This document shows, piece by piece, positions 1 to 10,660 of a stretch of 64,000 nucleotides of DNA. The translations under genes and the position numbers were made by a program. The notes under the pieces are model-generated. The model was given only the letters and a program-made list of their open reading frames with translations, had not been told where the DNA came from and searched no databases. How positions within the stretch are numbered: position 1 is the first letter of the stretch; every line of letters starts with the position of its first letter. This DNA comes from Blattamonas nauphoetae. Taxonomy: Eukaryota; Preaxostyla; Oxymonadida. The DNA is taken from NCBI GenBank assembly GCA_033064195.1, contig JARBJD010000115.1:124001-188000 (forward strand), written 5' to 3'.

Positions 1-261
1 TCTGTATCATTACAGCTATTTCGTGTGTTGTGATGCGGAAGAGAAACAAGAGGGAGTTGGAGGGTTTGAGAGATACCACCGAACACACTGGTCTTCTTTC
101 TGATTCGGACTGAGTCTCTTTCTTATGGTCTCGGAAACGGGAACGTGAAAGGGAACGGCGATTCTCATTACACTAACTCTAATTTCGATTTTTTTTGAAA
201 TGGGTGATTTCATCAGCGTTGCAGAGTGGCGGTGACACGAGAATGGGATGATCCTCCCAGC

Positions 262-1353
262 ATGCCAATAGAAGAAAGAACGGTCAGTTTGAACACCACC
301 AATGATACCTGTTTGGATTATTCACATAAATCATCTTTAACAGTCAAGCCTGAAGAAGAACCATTCTTGAATTTCGATCTCAATTCAGAATTGTCGTTTA
401 ATGACAAATCAGCGATTTACCGTTCACTTGTTGCCCTCGTGAAAACTGAATATCCATTTGACAACGCACTTCAGGACAAAGTTGTCCAATTCTTGAAAAA
501 CCTCGAACCTGCCTGGGAAGACGAAGCTCTTCAATCAAAACTCATATCAGACCTCGTTCCCTCTTCAGACGGATCTCCTTCTGGCTTTTATGCGAGCATT
601 CTCACTCTGTTATCCTCTCCCCACTCGATTGTGGTTACGGCAGCATTATCGTTCTTCAGCTCCACCTCCTTCTCTCCAAGTTTAGATTACACTGTTTCTC
701 TCGTGAAATCAGATATTCTCACCAAAGTGTTAGCGACTCTTCAACCTCATACACTGTCAATTCAGGGAGATGAAGAGATGATGGACATCCTCGTCGGAAT
801 CATATTTGAATTCATTGAGCTTTCACAACCGTCTTATCTCAAAGAGCTTGGCATTTCTGCTGCAGCCGAACAATACAACCTTCATGAAATGATCTTTCAG
901 AAGGTCGTGCTCCCATCCTCTCAATTTGTGACATTTCTGATCACCAATCGGCAACTCTTCAATGGACACTTGTTTCGTTCTTTTATGGTTCTATTGGAGA
1001 GATTCGTTCGAATCTGCCCACTTCATCGTCCAACATTGGAATTTGTTCTTGCATCTCCGATTGTGATGGCATTCTCAAGTTGTCTCTTGTTCATTGAAGA
1101 TAACTTTCGCCTTTGGATGAATCTCAACAGCATTACTCAATCGCTTCAAGAATGGAAGATGGAAAGCCCTCAAGTTGTTCAATCTGGGAAACGGATGATG
1201 CAAGCTCTGATTTGTGAAGGTTTCGAAGACACACTCGAACAGATGTCGAAGCAAGACCGAGGAGTGGATTTTGGTCGCCGTCTTGTCTATAAGTGTCTTT
1301 ATCTCTCACAAGATCAGGGATCGAATGTAATCATCCATGAGACTTTTCCATAG
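262..1353 (+). CDS. Helical (ARM/HEAT-like) lineage-specific protein, copy 1
   Basis: I do not recognise a named family. The frame is open from a GTG at 226, but the first ATG is at 262, giving about 363 residues that end with TAG at 1353. The protein is made of amphipathic helices about 35-45 residues long, with leucine-rich stretches such as SLVALVKTEYPFDNAL and LISDLVPSSDGSPSGF. This suggests an alpha-solenoid of the ARM/HEAT kind. No signal peptide or membrane segment is visible. A clear paralogue lies just downstream (1901-6293), so this is an expanded family. The paralogue ends in an acidic tail that this copy lacks, so its C-terminus may be altered. Function is unknown; a scaffold role would be inference only. 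Confidence 0.72.
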   Translation: MPIEERTVSLNTTNDTCLDYSHKSSLTVKPEEEPFLNFDLNSELSFNDKSAIYRSLVALVKTEYPFDNALQDKVVQFLKNLEPAWEDEALQSKLISDLVPSSDGSPSGFYASILTLLSSPHSIVVTAALSFFSSTSFSPSLDYTVSLVKSDILTKVLATLQPHTLSIQGDEEMMDILVGIIFEFIELSQPSYLKELGISAAAEQYNLHEMIFQKVVLPSSQFVTFLITNRQLFNGHLFRSFMVLLERFVRICPLHRPTLEFVLASPIVMAFSSCLLFIEDNFRLWMNLNSITQSLQEWKMESPQVVQSGKRMMQALICEGFEDTLEQMSKQDRGVDFGRRLVYKCLYLSQDQGSNVIIHETFP

Positions 1354-1475
1354 TCCAGAAAAGCACCCACAATGATTTATGTGGACTCTGTTCGGATGTT
1401 GGGAATGTGTTGATTGCTGGTGCAGATGAACAGATTCTGTAATCGCTTCCAATCGTCCAGAAAAGCACCCACAAT
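1353..1475. repeat. Direct repeat of 21 bp at the gene 3' end
   Basis: The same 21 bases, core CCAGAAAAGCACCCAC, occur at 1353-1373 (overlapping the stop codon of the helical gene) and at 1455-1475. The spacing of 102 bp suggests a short local duplication. The stretch 1354-1900 otherwise shows no gene I can support; its small open frames look like chance. Confidence 0.6.
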
Positions 1476-1968
1476 TCGCGTCGTCGTTTTCAACGCGATC
1501 GTCTTTCATTGGCATTACCTCAAACATCCTCTCTCCACACTATTCCTCCCATCCCAAAACGAGACATTATTATCATGTTATCTTTCCCATCATCGACTTT
1601 TGGACCTCATTCGATTCGCGTCTCATTCTTCTCCAGAAATGGGATCCGCATCACCTTCTCCCCTTTTCAGAGCCTTCTACTGCTTATTTGAGGATTTTTC
1701 TTTTTAAAGGGATTATTTTCTTCGTGACATCGCCAAGATCTTTGACTTTCGTTGATAGACATTTTTCACACGTGACGAAAGTAATTGAATCTCCAAAAGT
1801 CTCTGATAGCTCCGATGGATGAGTTTTAGACTAAAATGCGTGAGAAATTCGAGAGATACTCATAAGCCCCCCATAATTTGTGATCATCCAACAAAAAAGC
1901 ATGAAAAGAAAAACCGACACTTTGAAGGTATCCAATGATGCCTCTTTGAATCGTTCACGGAAATCACG

Positions 1969-4900
1969 TAGGCTTGTCTGACCGGCTAAAAGTGCCGGTC
2001 AGTGTCAGTTCTGAATTCATCAAAGGGTCAGATCTCAGAGAATCCTTAAGCTGCATGTTAAGAACGTGAATCTGACATGCCAGCAGATATATCTGTCAAT
2101 ATTTACTAACTGATCCCGTTTGGCAACCTTCTTTCCATTGTTTCTGCTCGCCGGAAAAAAGACAGGATGGATCAAGACTGTCTCGCGAAATTTGGCTTAA
2201 ACGAAAACTTTAATCGGAAGCGGTTGCACAAATGGTTCATTTTCTCCTCCTCACATCTGTTTTAGATTGAAACCTCTCTGGTATCAACTCTGATCCCTCC
2301 TTCGTCTTCATCTCATAAGAGTGTTCATCTTTCACAGTATTCTCCTCGTGTAACTCTTACTTTTCTCCACAGTGCACATGGTAGTCGGATATCTCGAAAA
2401 TGAGAAGGAAAGCGTGCTCAGGAAGCTTGCATCTGACGAAAGAAGTCAGAAGGAGATGAGTGAAAGAAAGATGCAGATTCCATCAGCTGAAGAAGCAAAG
2501 ATAAACAATAGAACACGGAGTGAGAATAAAGAAACTGGAGAAGATGTGAAGTTGGTTCGAATACACACACAAATCATGTTCTATCCGACGATTCCAGAAG
2601 AGCCACTTCCCTACAGAATCCGGCAAGACAATCAACCTCTCCTCCAATAACCTGTCAATTCTCGCAGACAGACACAAGATCTGGCACTTTTAGTGGATTG
2701 TGATTCGGAGTGTTCGTCGTGTATGCCTCACACCCATTTTAGGGAAATTGCCCCTCTCGGGCATTTGTGGATATTATTCGAATTAATTTCTTTCGTTGTT
2801 CTCGCTAGCATTCACCTCTCTTCATCCCCGCTCCGTCTTTCTCCTTTCCCAGATTTTGATATGTGTGGATCAATGCCTGGAAAGCGCGACAACGTGTGCT
2901 CCTCATCGACCGACCACTCTGCGTGTGTTTCCTGCCTCACCGGCTGCATCCAACAGTGTGTGCCAGAGCGTGAGGATTGCCTCATCCAATGCGAATCCGA
3001 GTCCATCTCAAACAAGGGAACCAACACGTGTCTCAAAGCCTGCAAACAAAATGCAGAGAAATGCTTGGCTCTGTCATCGTCAGAATGCATCGATGAATGC
3101 TCGCATGCACGGAGCGAGTCGCAAGATGTGAACCAGTAACTGGGCGTTTGTATGATGGGCAAGGCGTCGGAATGCGGCAACCACGTATCAGAATGCGACA
3201 CACTTTGCCTGATGAAGTTTGGGGGACACGAAAACCAGACTTTCTCGTCCTTCTATTCGGCTGCTGTGCAGAACGCAACATACACGACCAGACGGGACAA
3301 CACAACGTCAAACACCACACATTCTTCACCAATTAATGCCCACTTTGCTGATATGGTGCGGGAAGCGTAAGCATCGCTGGAAACGTGCCTCGGAACTTGT
3401 ACCAACACGATCATGTCGTGTCAGGTGTAGCTGGACTCTTTCTGCACTCAAAAGTGTGTCGATGTGAAGGTAAACTCGCAAAAGAGCAACACGATCCAAT
3501 CCATAGCTGTGGATCGTCCTCTCCAATCTCGGGATGGCAACGAGGACACTCCCATAACTGAAGACGATGAGATGCCCGAAGACGAGCCGGTCGACTCAAA
3601 CTGCATGTCAAAATGCCGACTGCACAACATGCCGATCTGCATTTCCGAATTTGATGGCTGCTACTTCAGCTGCAAAGACGAGTTCGTCAAGCCGTCCATG
3701 TCTCGTCTGTCTGTCGCGAAAATGCGATCACCAGCGAACTATCGCACAAAAGTATGGAAGGAAGGCGATACAGAAGGTCTTGCAGCCGAAATGGGCCGTC
3801 TGAATGATTTTGAGAAGGTTCGCAAAAATGCCAAAGAACGAGTTCGGAAGGGCATCGATGACCTTAACGCGACCGAAGAGAAGTACAACCAAGACGGAGA
3901 GAGGCTGAAGCAGCAAGGAGAAGAACTGAAGAAGAAGGCAGAGTCGATGAAACAGTAAAGGAAGGATCTCGAACACACAAACAGCGAGTTCCGGCAAAGG
4001 GCCGAGACGATCAAACGCGAAGCTGAACGACACGCAGCGAATCTGAAGAAGGAACGCGATGAAATGTGGAAGACAGGAAAGGAAGAAATCGAGCATGCAC
4101 ACGAAGAAGGGAAGGAAGCTATCTCGGCCGCCGAAGCGAAAGTGAAGGAACTGAAAGAGAAAGCGAAGGAAGCCAAGAAGAGGACGGTGGCTCGCTTCAA
4201 CAATCTGAAGAAGGAGGAAGAGTCGGTGCTCTCCGCCGCTAAAGACTAGCTGGCTGCTCTGAGTTTGAAGATGCGCGCTGCCCAGCTGGCTCGCTCGCCA
4301 GAACAGGAAAAAAGGAGAAAGAAGTGTGGAAACAACGCGACGCCAAGAAGCAGGTGGTGCAGATGAAAGTAGTGGATCAGCGGGAGAAGCGCCTCAAGGT
4401 CGAGCACAAGCGGTAGCTCCTGAGGAGAACGGACGAGGACAGACGAGAGCAGGACGAACAGAACGCGCACGTGTTGGAGTACAGCCGCAAACAGCTTCTG
4501 ATCAAACCGAACACAGAGCGGGCACGCCTTTAGCGGCTGGAAGAGAAGAATGAGCAGCTGCGACGCGAGAAGAGCGAGTTCGAATCGAGGGAGGATGACG
4601 AGCGGGTCGTCTTGATCGGTACAAAGGATGAGTTGATGGAGACAAGATGAAGAGAGATGCGATGCGGGGAGAGGGGTCCAGGAGATAAAACAAGCGATGG
4701 AATGAAGGAGAGGCTGTTGAGAGACGAAGGAAGAAGAGATCATATCTACGTGTCCATTATTCAACCTTTTTAACATTTTCCGACTCTTCCACTTCGTAAA
4801 TTAACTTCATGTGAGTTGAAAATCCGTTGGATACACGACTGTTTCACAAGAGGGCAAATCGGTGACGGACAGGTCGGATCGAACCCATTGATCGTACTTT

Positions 4901-5158
4901 GTCTCTCTGAACTCCAAGAACAGGTATTTGTAAGTTCTTTCGTATTGAATCTGATTTAATTATCACGAATAGAGTCATTTCTGTGTCTGATTCCTGGTTT
5001 CTATCACACCTCATGTCAACAACTCATTTCTCTGTTTAACCTGAAACCACTTCGGAGAAATGGTAAATTCCGATTATGGGTTCCGATATTTCTCCGGTCA
5101 GTGACCGTCAGTACTTTTCGATGAAAACTGACCGGTCAGTGCCGGTCAGACAAGCCTA
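1969..5158. mobile_element. Non-autonomous hAT-type element (family 1) with captured host sequence
   Basis: The element is bounded by perfect 18-bp inverted ends TAGGCTTGTCTGACCGGC and flanked by the 8-bp duplication AAATCACG (1961-1968 and 5159-5166). Eight-base duplications and ends starting TAGG fit the hAT superfamily. Both subterminal regions carry repeated CTGACCGG / CGGTCAG motifs, probably transposase-binding sites. The two ends have different subterminal sequence, which gives the element an orientation (forward here, reverse in the 10.5-14 kb copies). No transposase frame is seen. The interior holds a decayed Cys-rich/coiled-coil gene (2693-4650). It interrupts the helical gene copy 2. 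Confidence 0.9.
2693..4650 (+). pseudogene. Captured Cys-rich plus coiled-coil host gene fragment
   Basis: It lies inside the hAT element. The first part (about 2860-3140) reads as a cysteine-rich stretch with CxxC, CxxxC and similar spacings, e.g. CVSCLTGCIQQC and CLKACKQNAEKC. The pattern resumes in other frames around 3150-3370 and 3580-3690 (CMSKCRLHNMPIC). From about 3780 to 4630 it becomes a Lys/Glu-rich coiled coil (e.g. ERLKQQGEELKKKAESMK), crossed by stops at 3956-3958, 4247-4249 and later. The frame changes several times. The original was probably a protein with a Cys-repeat head and a long coiled-coil rod. Unlike the SUF fragment at 12.3-13.5 kb it is heavily decayed, so it is an older capture or was never constrained. 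Confidence 0.55.
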
Positions 5159-6343
5159 AAATCACGTTCAACTGTGGACCCATTGTACAAACCTTTCCTG
5201 AAATTCGATCCCACTTCATAATTATCGTTTGACAACCAATCAACAATTTACTCTTCACTTGTTGCCCTCGTAAAAGCTAGACACCCCTTTGACTCCGCTC
5301 TTTTGGAGAAAGCCTGCCTTTTTTTGAAGAGTCTCGAACCGCAAAGGAACGAACAAGTTGCGGCTAAACTCGTGACTGACCTCGTTCCCTCTTCAGCAGG
5401 ATCGCTTTCTGGCTTTGTGGAGAGCTTTCTCACTCTGCTGTCATGTTCCCACTCGACTATAGTTTCAGCAGCGTTGTCATTACTATTCGATGTTCTCTAC
5501 ATTTTATCGCCTGCAAATCTACTTCTTTTCGTGGAATCAGATTTCTTCACCAATGTCCTCGCGATTCTTCAACCTCGCACACTGCCAATTTCGGAAAATG
5601 ATATGACACTATTCAATCTCATCAGGACCATCAAACATTCCATCGACCTCGCCGACCTATCATCTCTCGAGAAACTCGGCATCACTGCAGCAACAGACAA
5701 ACGTAATCATCGTGGAATGATCTTTCAGAAGGTCGTACTCCCATCGAGTCGTTTTCTAAGATTTCTGATCACAAATCGCCATATCCTCGAAAGCAACAAT
5801 CTCGGCACCTTCATGATTTTATTGACTTCACTCCTTCTTATAAGCTCGTATCATCGTCTCACATTGGAATATATCCTCGCATCTCCGATTGTTTTGGCAC
5901 TCTCAAGTTGTCTCTCATTCTTCGACTATAATTTTCTTTTCGGGAGTGATCTCATTCACATCGACTGTATGATGACAAAATGGAAGAATGAAAGCCAAGA
6001 AGTCTCACAATCTGGGCAACGGATCATCAAAGCTCTGATTTCGGAAGGCTTCCAAGACACTCTCGAACAGTGGTTGATGAATTTCAAAAAAAGGCTGGGA
6101 TGGTGAAAGTATTGTGGGCGAGTGTCTATTGATCTCAAATTTGATGGGAGCGACTGTTGAATTCCCTGAAGACGATGACGAAGCCAATTGTGAAAGCGAT
6201 GAAGAGGAAGACACATCTAACGATGAGAGTGAGTACCAAATCACTGGTAGTTGGTTGTCATATCATGGGAAATACGAATGTGACGAGGATTGATTGGTTT
6301 CATCTCCACACGCTTCAATGATTCATTTTTCGATTCTTTCAAT

Positions 6344-7228
6344 CAGTCATGGACAAAAGTTTACGGGCACCCTTGTTCGCGTTTATGAACAATCAACTTT
6401 TTCTAATCTTTCATTAAACACTTCACAACGTTGGAAGACAGCAATTTCCAAAATATTGAACAAAAAGAGTCTAGTGAAGTGAAAATCAGGAGGAAAGTTC
6501 GAGCCGACTTGGGAGGAACATTTGATGAGGGTGACAAGAACACATCTCCTCTCTGTGGAAGAGGAGATGAGAGGAGGTGAGAGTGTTTCTACTCTCAAAA
6601 ATTGAATGGCTCCACTCCTTATTGAGAAAATGTTGGAGATGTCGTCGAAACGAGCAAAATCTATCTTCCGCATCTCGAGTCAATCATCCTTGTGGACATA
6701 CCAAACTCATTCTCTTGTCTCAACAACATGTATTCTCTCTCAATCTCAAAAGAAACGACGAGCTGTAGTGAAAACCAATCATTGACACTTTCGTTGTAGT
6801 TCGTACAAACCAAATTTGGAGGCCCGACAAATAGTTGAGAGAGAATACGTGTTGTTGAGACAAGAGAATGAGTTTGGTATGTCCACAAGGATGATTGACT
6901 CGAGATGCGGAAGATAGATTTTGCCTGCTCTGACGACATCTCCAACATTTTCTCAATAAGGAGTGGAGCTATTCAATTTTTGAGAGTAGAAACACTACTC
7001 TCACATCTCCTCTTCCACAGAGAGGAGATGTTTTCTGTCACCCTCATCAAATTTTCCTCCCAATTCGGCTCGACCTCTCTTCCTGATTTTCACTTCACCA
7101 CACTATATTGGTTTTATATTTCACTAAGGACTATCTTTCATTGTTGTGAAGTGTTTCAAAAAAAATCAGAAAAAAACACCTGTTCATAAATGCAGACTTG
7201 GGTGCCCGTAAACTTTTGTCCGTGGCTG
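6344..7228. mobile_element. Fold-back element with Tc1/mariner-like termini
   Basis: Two arms of about 380-400 bp (about 6344-6750 and 6835-7228) are inverted copies, at roughly 85-90 percent identity by eye, around a spacer of about 85 bp. Both ends carry GGACAAAAGTTTACGGGC preceded by CAGYCAY, which resembles Tc1/mariner terminal repeats. The flanks both show AAT rather than a clean TA, so the exact target duplication is unresolved. Short frames in the arms do not resemble a transposase I can name. The structure looks like a head-to-head duplicated end fragment. Confidence 0.65.
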
Positions 7229-7357
7229 AATGTTATCTAACCATCAAGTCTTCTCCTTCATTAATCTCTTCTATTTGCAGAGAGACTGTCCGAATAATGA
7301 CAAAAATGTGACCAGTGGGTATATCAGAGCTGAAATTGTCACATCGGCAGAATCACG

Positions 7358-8828
7358 GACAAGTTGTGGGGTTTGATCAATTTCATGTTACATTCCTTGA
7401 ACACACAGCCTGTTGAATCTGATTCTCCATATCTCCCATGTGATTCTCTGCCATCTTCTGGTCCATCATTGTCTGATATTGTGTGCCTTCCCATCCACTC
7501 TCTTCATTGTTCTTTTTTGTCTATTTCTTCCACTGTTTTGTTCATGAATCTCATTGATTCCTCATTTCTTTCATCTCTTGTATGTGTGGATCCAGGAAGA
7601 AACGATTCGGGGATATTGTTCATCGCTTCGGAATTGTTCCTCTGAAAAAGAGACTTTGCCGCTTCTTTCTCAGATTTGGACATTTTTGGAATCAGGTTTG
7701 ATATTCATGAGCATCCCTTCTCCCTTTTCTGTTGTATCATTATATCGATGTTTTCTTCCTCGATGAGTCTTCTTGAGTGTTTTGTCTTTCATCTCTTTTC
7801 TCATCTCTCCTTGTCTCTTCCTGTCAGATCTGGATGCACTCCCAACTCGCTGTGCGATTGCAGAATCGTGTGATCTTGTGTCGATCCTCTCTTTCATTGT
7901 CTCGTCTCACAGCTCGATTGGATTGAGAGTTTGTTCCTCATTCGTCTCATCCTCAAATTCTGTTTTCTTTCAGAGTATTGCTTCCAGTTTGTTGGCACTG
8001 ATTCAGAATGCTGTCGGATCACGTGAGATACTGAAAACAGAACATCAACATCTCAACTCTCAAGGCAAATCAACATTAACAACCCAAGTCAATGATATGA
8101 ACGAACGACTTCTCAAGCTTCAAACAACGGTGTGCAACATGGCAACGCAGATGGCTGCACAGTTCGGAAAGATAGACAATTGGATGATGAAGTATGATTC
8201 CATTCTGAACCACCTGGTTGATAAACGGAGATCTGACCTCATTCGTGAATCTCGGTTCCAACGATGGTCCAAAACGGGGGCAGATGCCATTGAAATCTTC
8301 GATGAGGATTTCATCATCAAAACAGGCAACACATTCACACTTCGACAACGACCCGAAAACGAAAAGACGAACTTCATCCCCAAAACCCTCTTTTCTCCCA
8401 TCTTCTCATCCGATGTTGCCCAGCTGTCATTCACAGTCACCCATTCATATCATGGATATCGTTACGGCGCCGTCAGCCCACATTATGTTGACACGGGAAC
8501 AGAACATAGTCTCTCTCACGAACAAACAAGCCGAGCATGTTGGGGAAAGACTTACGAACCCCCAGCCATTTTCCAAGCGAACGCCGCGCCTCCTCGTCGA
8601 TTCACCAAACAGTTCGTGCTGGAAGCAGATTGTCGAGTTGGACAACGAACAGTCAAACTTTTGGTGGATGGAAAAATGAATACTGTCTTTTTCACAAATA
8701 TCCCGCAGCCATTCCGATTCGCAATTCATATTCTTCACCCCTCTGTTTCTGTAACAATCCACTCGCTTTCTTTCGCAGCCAAGCCAACACTGAAGGGAGA
8801 AACGAAAGAAATCAAGATTCGGGATTAG
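7358..8828 (+). CDS. SPRY-like domain family protein, copy 1 (four visible exons)
   Basis: The exons are about 7358-7480, 7596-7695, 7828-7928 and 7974-8828, with GT-AG introns of 115, 132 and 45 nt. They were placed by comparing three paralogues in this window. Copy 3 has a TGA inside the last intron, which supports the splicing. The joined protein has a helical N-terminal half (e.g. FLESDLDALPTRCAIAES), a coiled stretch (MATQMAAQFGKIDNW), and a C-terminal beta-rich domain. Its motif LEADCR..RTVKLLVDGK followed by PFRFAIHIL..SVSV resembles SPRY/B30.2, a protein-binding fold. No ATG is seen in exon 1; an in-frame TGA lies just upstream, so an earlier exon probably supplies the start. The SPRY call is by eye. 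Confidence 0.65.
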
Positions 8829-9194
8829 CCCATCATATGCACGGTCCTCTCCAAAATTGTGATCTTTTTCGCAAACACTTCGCTTCTCGTCAAGAAACCG
8901 TCATGTCATCTCAACATCCTCAATCTACGGAGCAAGTGCACTCCACCAACCAACACTGACTTTTCTCCGTTCTTCTCACATCCCGAAGGTGTCTCAGGCG
9001 ATTCTCGCAGAGTTGGAACACGAAGACACCCGCGAAGCCATTACCAAGCTCCTATCCGAGAATATCAGCACATGGGGCACATGTGGAGCCGAAACTGTGG
9101 GCAGAGGGACGATACTGTTGCAGATACTGGAGGAGGAAGGGCTCACAGACGAACTCGAACAAGAACTGATCCACTGCAATCAGCCGAAGAGTGA
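8829..9194 (+). other. 3' flank of the SPRY-like gene plus an unidentified coding-like fragment
   Basis: 8829-8940 is alignable by eye with the 3' flank of SPRY-like copy 2, so the family was duplicated with its downstream sequence. From 8989 a frame reads ILAELEHEDTREAITKLL and, further on, [20 protein letters not shown]. It looks like genuine acidic helical coding sequence but matches nothing I recognise, and it has only GTG as start. It abuts the broken 3' end of the Ran gene on the opposite strand near 9195, so it may be an exon fragment brought in by rearrangement. Confidence 0.35.
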
Positions 9195-9568
9195 TCATAA
9201 AATGATACTCTACTCGTTCGACATCCTGACTTTTTCGGGAATCAACCTTGTTTCCAACGAGAACAATTGGGATGTTTTCGTTGACTCCTGTCAAATCACG
9301 GTACCATTTGTCAACATTCTCATATGTGTCTCGAGATGTTACATCAAACATCAAAATTGCACATTGAGCGTCTTTGTAGTACCCATCAGGGAGAGCCCCA
9401 TCACGTTCATGACCAGCTGAATCCCAGATGTTGAATCGGACAGGTCCAAGGTTAGTGTCGAGTGAAAGAGTTGAGACATCAACACCATCTAAAAAAGTTG
9501 AAGTGATGATATAGATTGAAAGTAGGGAGAAAACGACAGACTTGAGGCCATGGATCGAGGCTCGAATT

Positions 9569-10427
9569 GGGTGATTATTTTTCAAAAGTTGCTGGCGTCA
9601 TATTTTTGTGGAAGTCTGGAGATTTGCCTAACCATTCTCTTTGTCTGCATATACCCCTTCAATCAACACACTGAAGGTTTTGTACGTTCATTTACCGATT
9701 CATCCACTCTTTTCATTCAGATTTCTGCTGGCGGTGACCCCTCTTCGCCAATTCTTGGACATACCTTCTCATTCGCGTAAGATCAGTGTTTGAACACTTC
9801 TTTTGATGTGAACCAACAAAGTTTCCATTGTTCTTTCTTTTTCATCTTCTCTCTCCAAAGTCGGTTTTCAACAGTCTTCCCGACAACTTCGAGACTTGTC
9901 ATCTCACTGATTAAAGTCATAATCTGGTATTTTCACATGTTTTCCTTCATTTTTTGTGTTTTGTTCAGATGATATTGTTCGTCTCGTCCTGGGATCAACA
10001 CGCGTTTTCTGTTCATCCTCCCTTTTAGATACTATCCCTCAAAACTGATATTCCTTCGTAAATTGACATCAAAATAACCATCCTGACATGTTCAGATTAT
10101 TCCAGGGCAATACTCCTCGTCTCGAGAGATAGAGCATTGAGGTGCTTTTCATGGTTTTTTGAATGATTTGTGCATTTATTTCACTTTTTGCTCATGTATC
10201 CGTTATTTTTTAGCGTTTTACACCACTTCTTGGTTTTATGACGTGTATTGTATCAAAAAGTGTGTCAATTTGTGCTGGTGAAAAAATGGTCGTCTCAAAC
10301 GCGATCAAAACAAAATTCACTCAATTTATGGCTCATTATCTCTTTAAGCCTGTAACTGTTAATTAGGCAAAAAATAATTTTTGGTGACGCTCCATAGTGT
10401 TTTGCAACCTTTCAAAAATAATCTCCC
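9569..10427. mobile_element. 860-bp inverted-repeat element, copy A
   Basis: The ends are GGGTGATTATTTTT and (reverse complement of the right end) GGGAGATTATTTTTGAAA, flanked by AATT at 9565-9568 and 10428-10431. It matches copies B (36963-37822) and C (51460-52318) in length (859-860 bp), in a right-end block reading CATAGTGTTTTGCAACCTTT, and in an internal GAACGCGATC / AAACGCGATC block. It has no coding capacity. The superfamily is unresolved; a 4-bp target duplication is seen in all three copies. It sits in the Ran exon. Confidence 0.85.
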
Positions 10428-10660
10428 AATTCTCCAAAACAATGTCGATGAACAAACGTTGATTTACCGACGCCATAATAGGCATGGCTGACCGGCACTA
10501 ACCGGTCAGTTTTCATCGAAAAGTACTGACGGTCACTGACCGGAGAAATGTCGGAACCCATAATCGAGAGTTACAATTATTCCGAAGGCAAATGAATTTG
10601 AGCAGAGATTCGAAGAAACGACTTGTGTTTCCAGGCATCTTCTTCAGAAATGCTCCAATT

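Larger units (their letters stand above)
1901..6293 (+). pseudogene. Helical (ARM/HEAT-like) protein, copy 2, split by a hAT element
   Basis: This is a paralogue of the gene at 262-1353. Coding sequence starts at ATG 1901, runs to 1968, is interrupted by a 3190-bp transposon, and resumes at 5167 after one copy of an 8-bp target duplication. Across the junction the frame continues (K-S-R-S-T-V-D). An in-frame TAA lies at 5219-5221, where copy 1 has GAA. The remainder is open to TGA near 6106. A one-base shift in an A7 run around 6087 would continue into an acidic tail (PEDDDEANCESDEEED) ending at 6293. The paralogy, the insertion, the nonsense codon and the slip are directly visible. That the gene is dead is inference, but likely. 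Confidence 0.75.

Noticed and set aside
7670-7897. Conserved antisense frames opposite the SPRY-like genes (MSKSEKEAAKSLF-type, at about 7513-7692, 23363-23617 and 25170-25343)
   Set aside because: They look protein-like, but they mirror exon 2 and intron 1 of the sense gene, where three-copy comparison supports a different sense frame. Substitutions do not favour the antisense reading.
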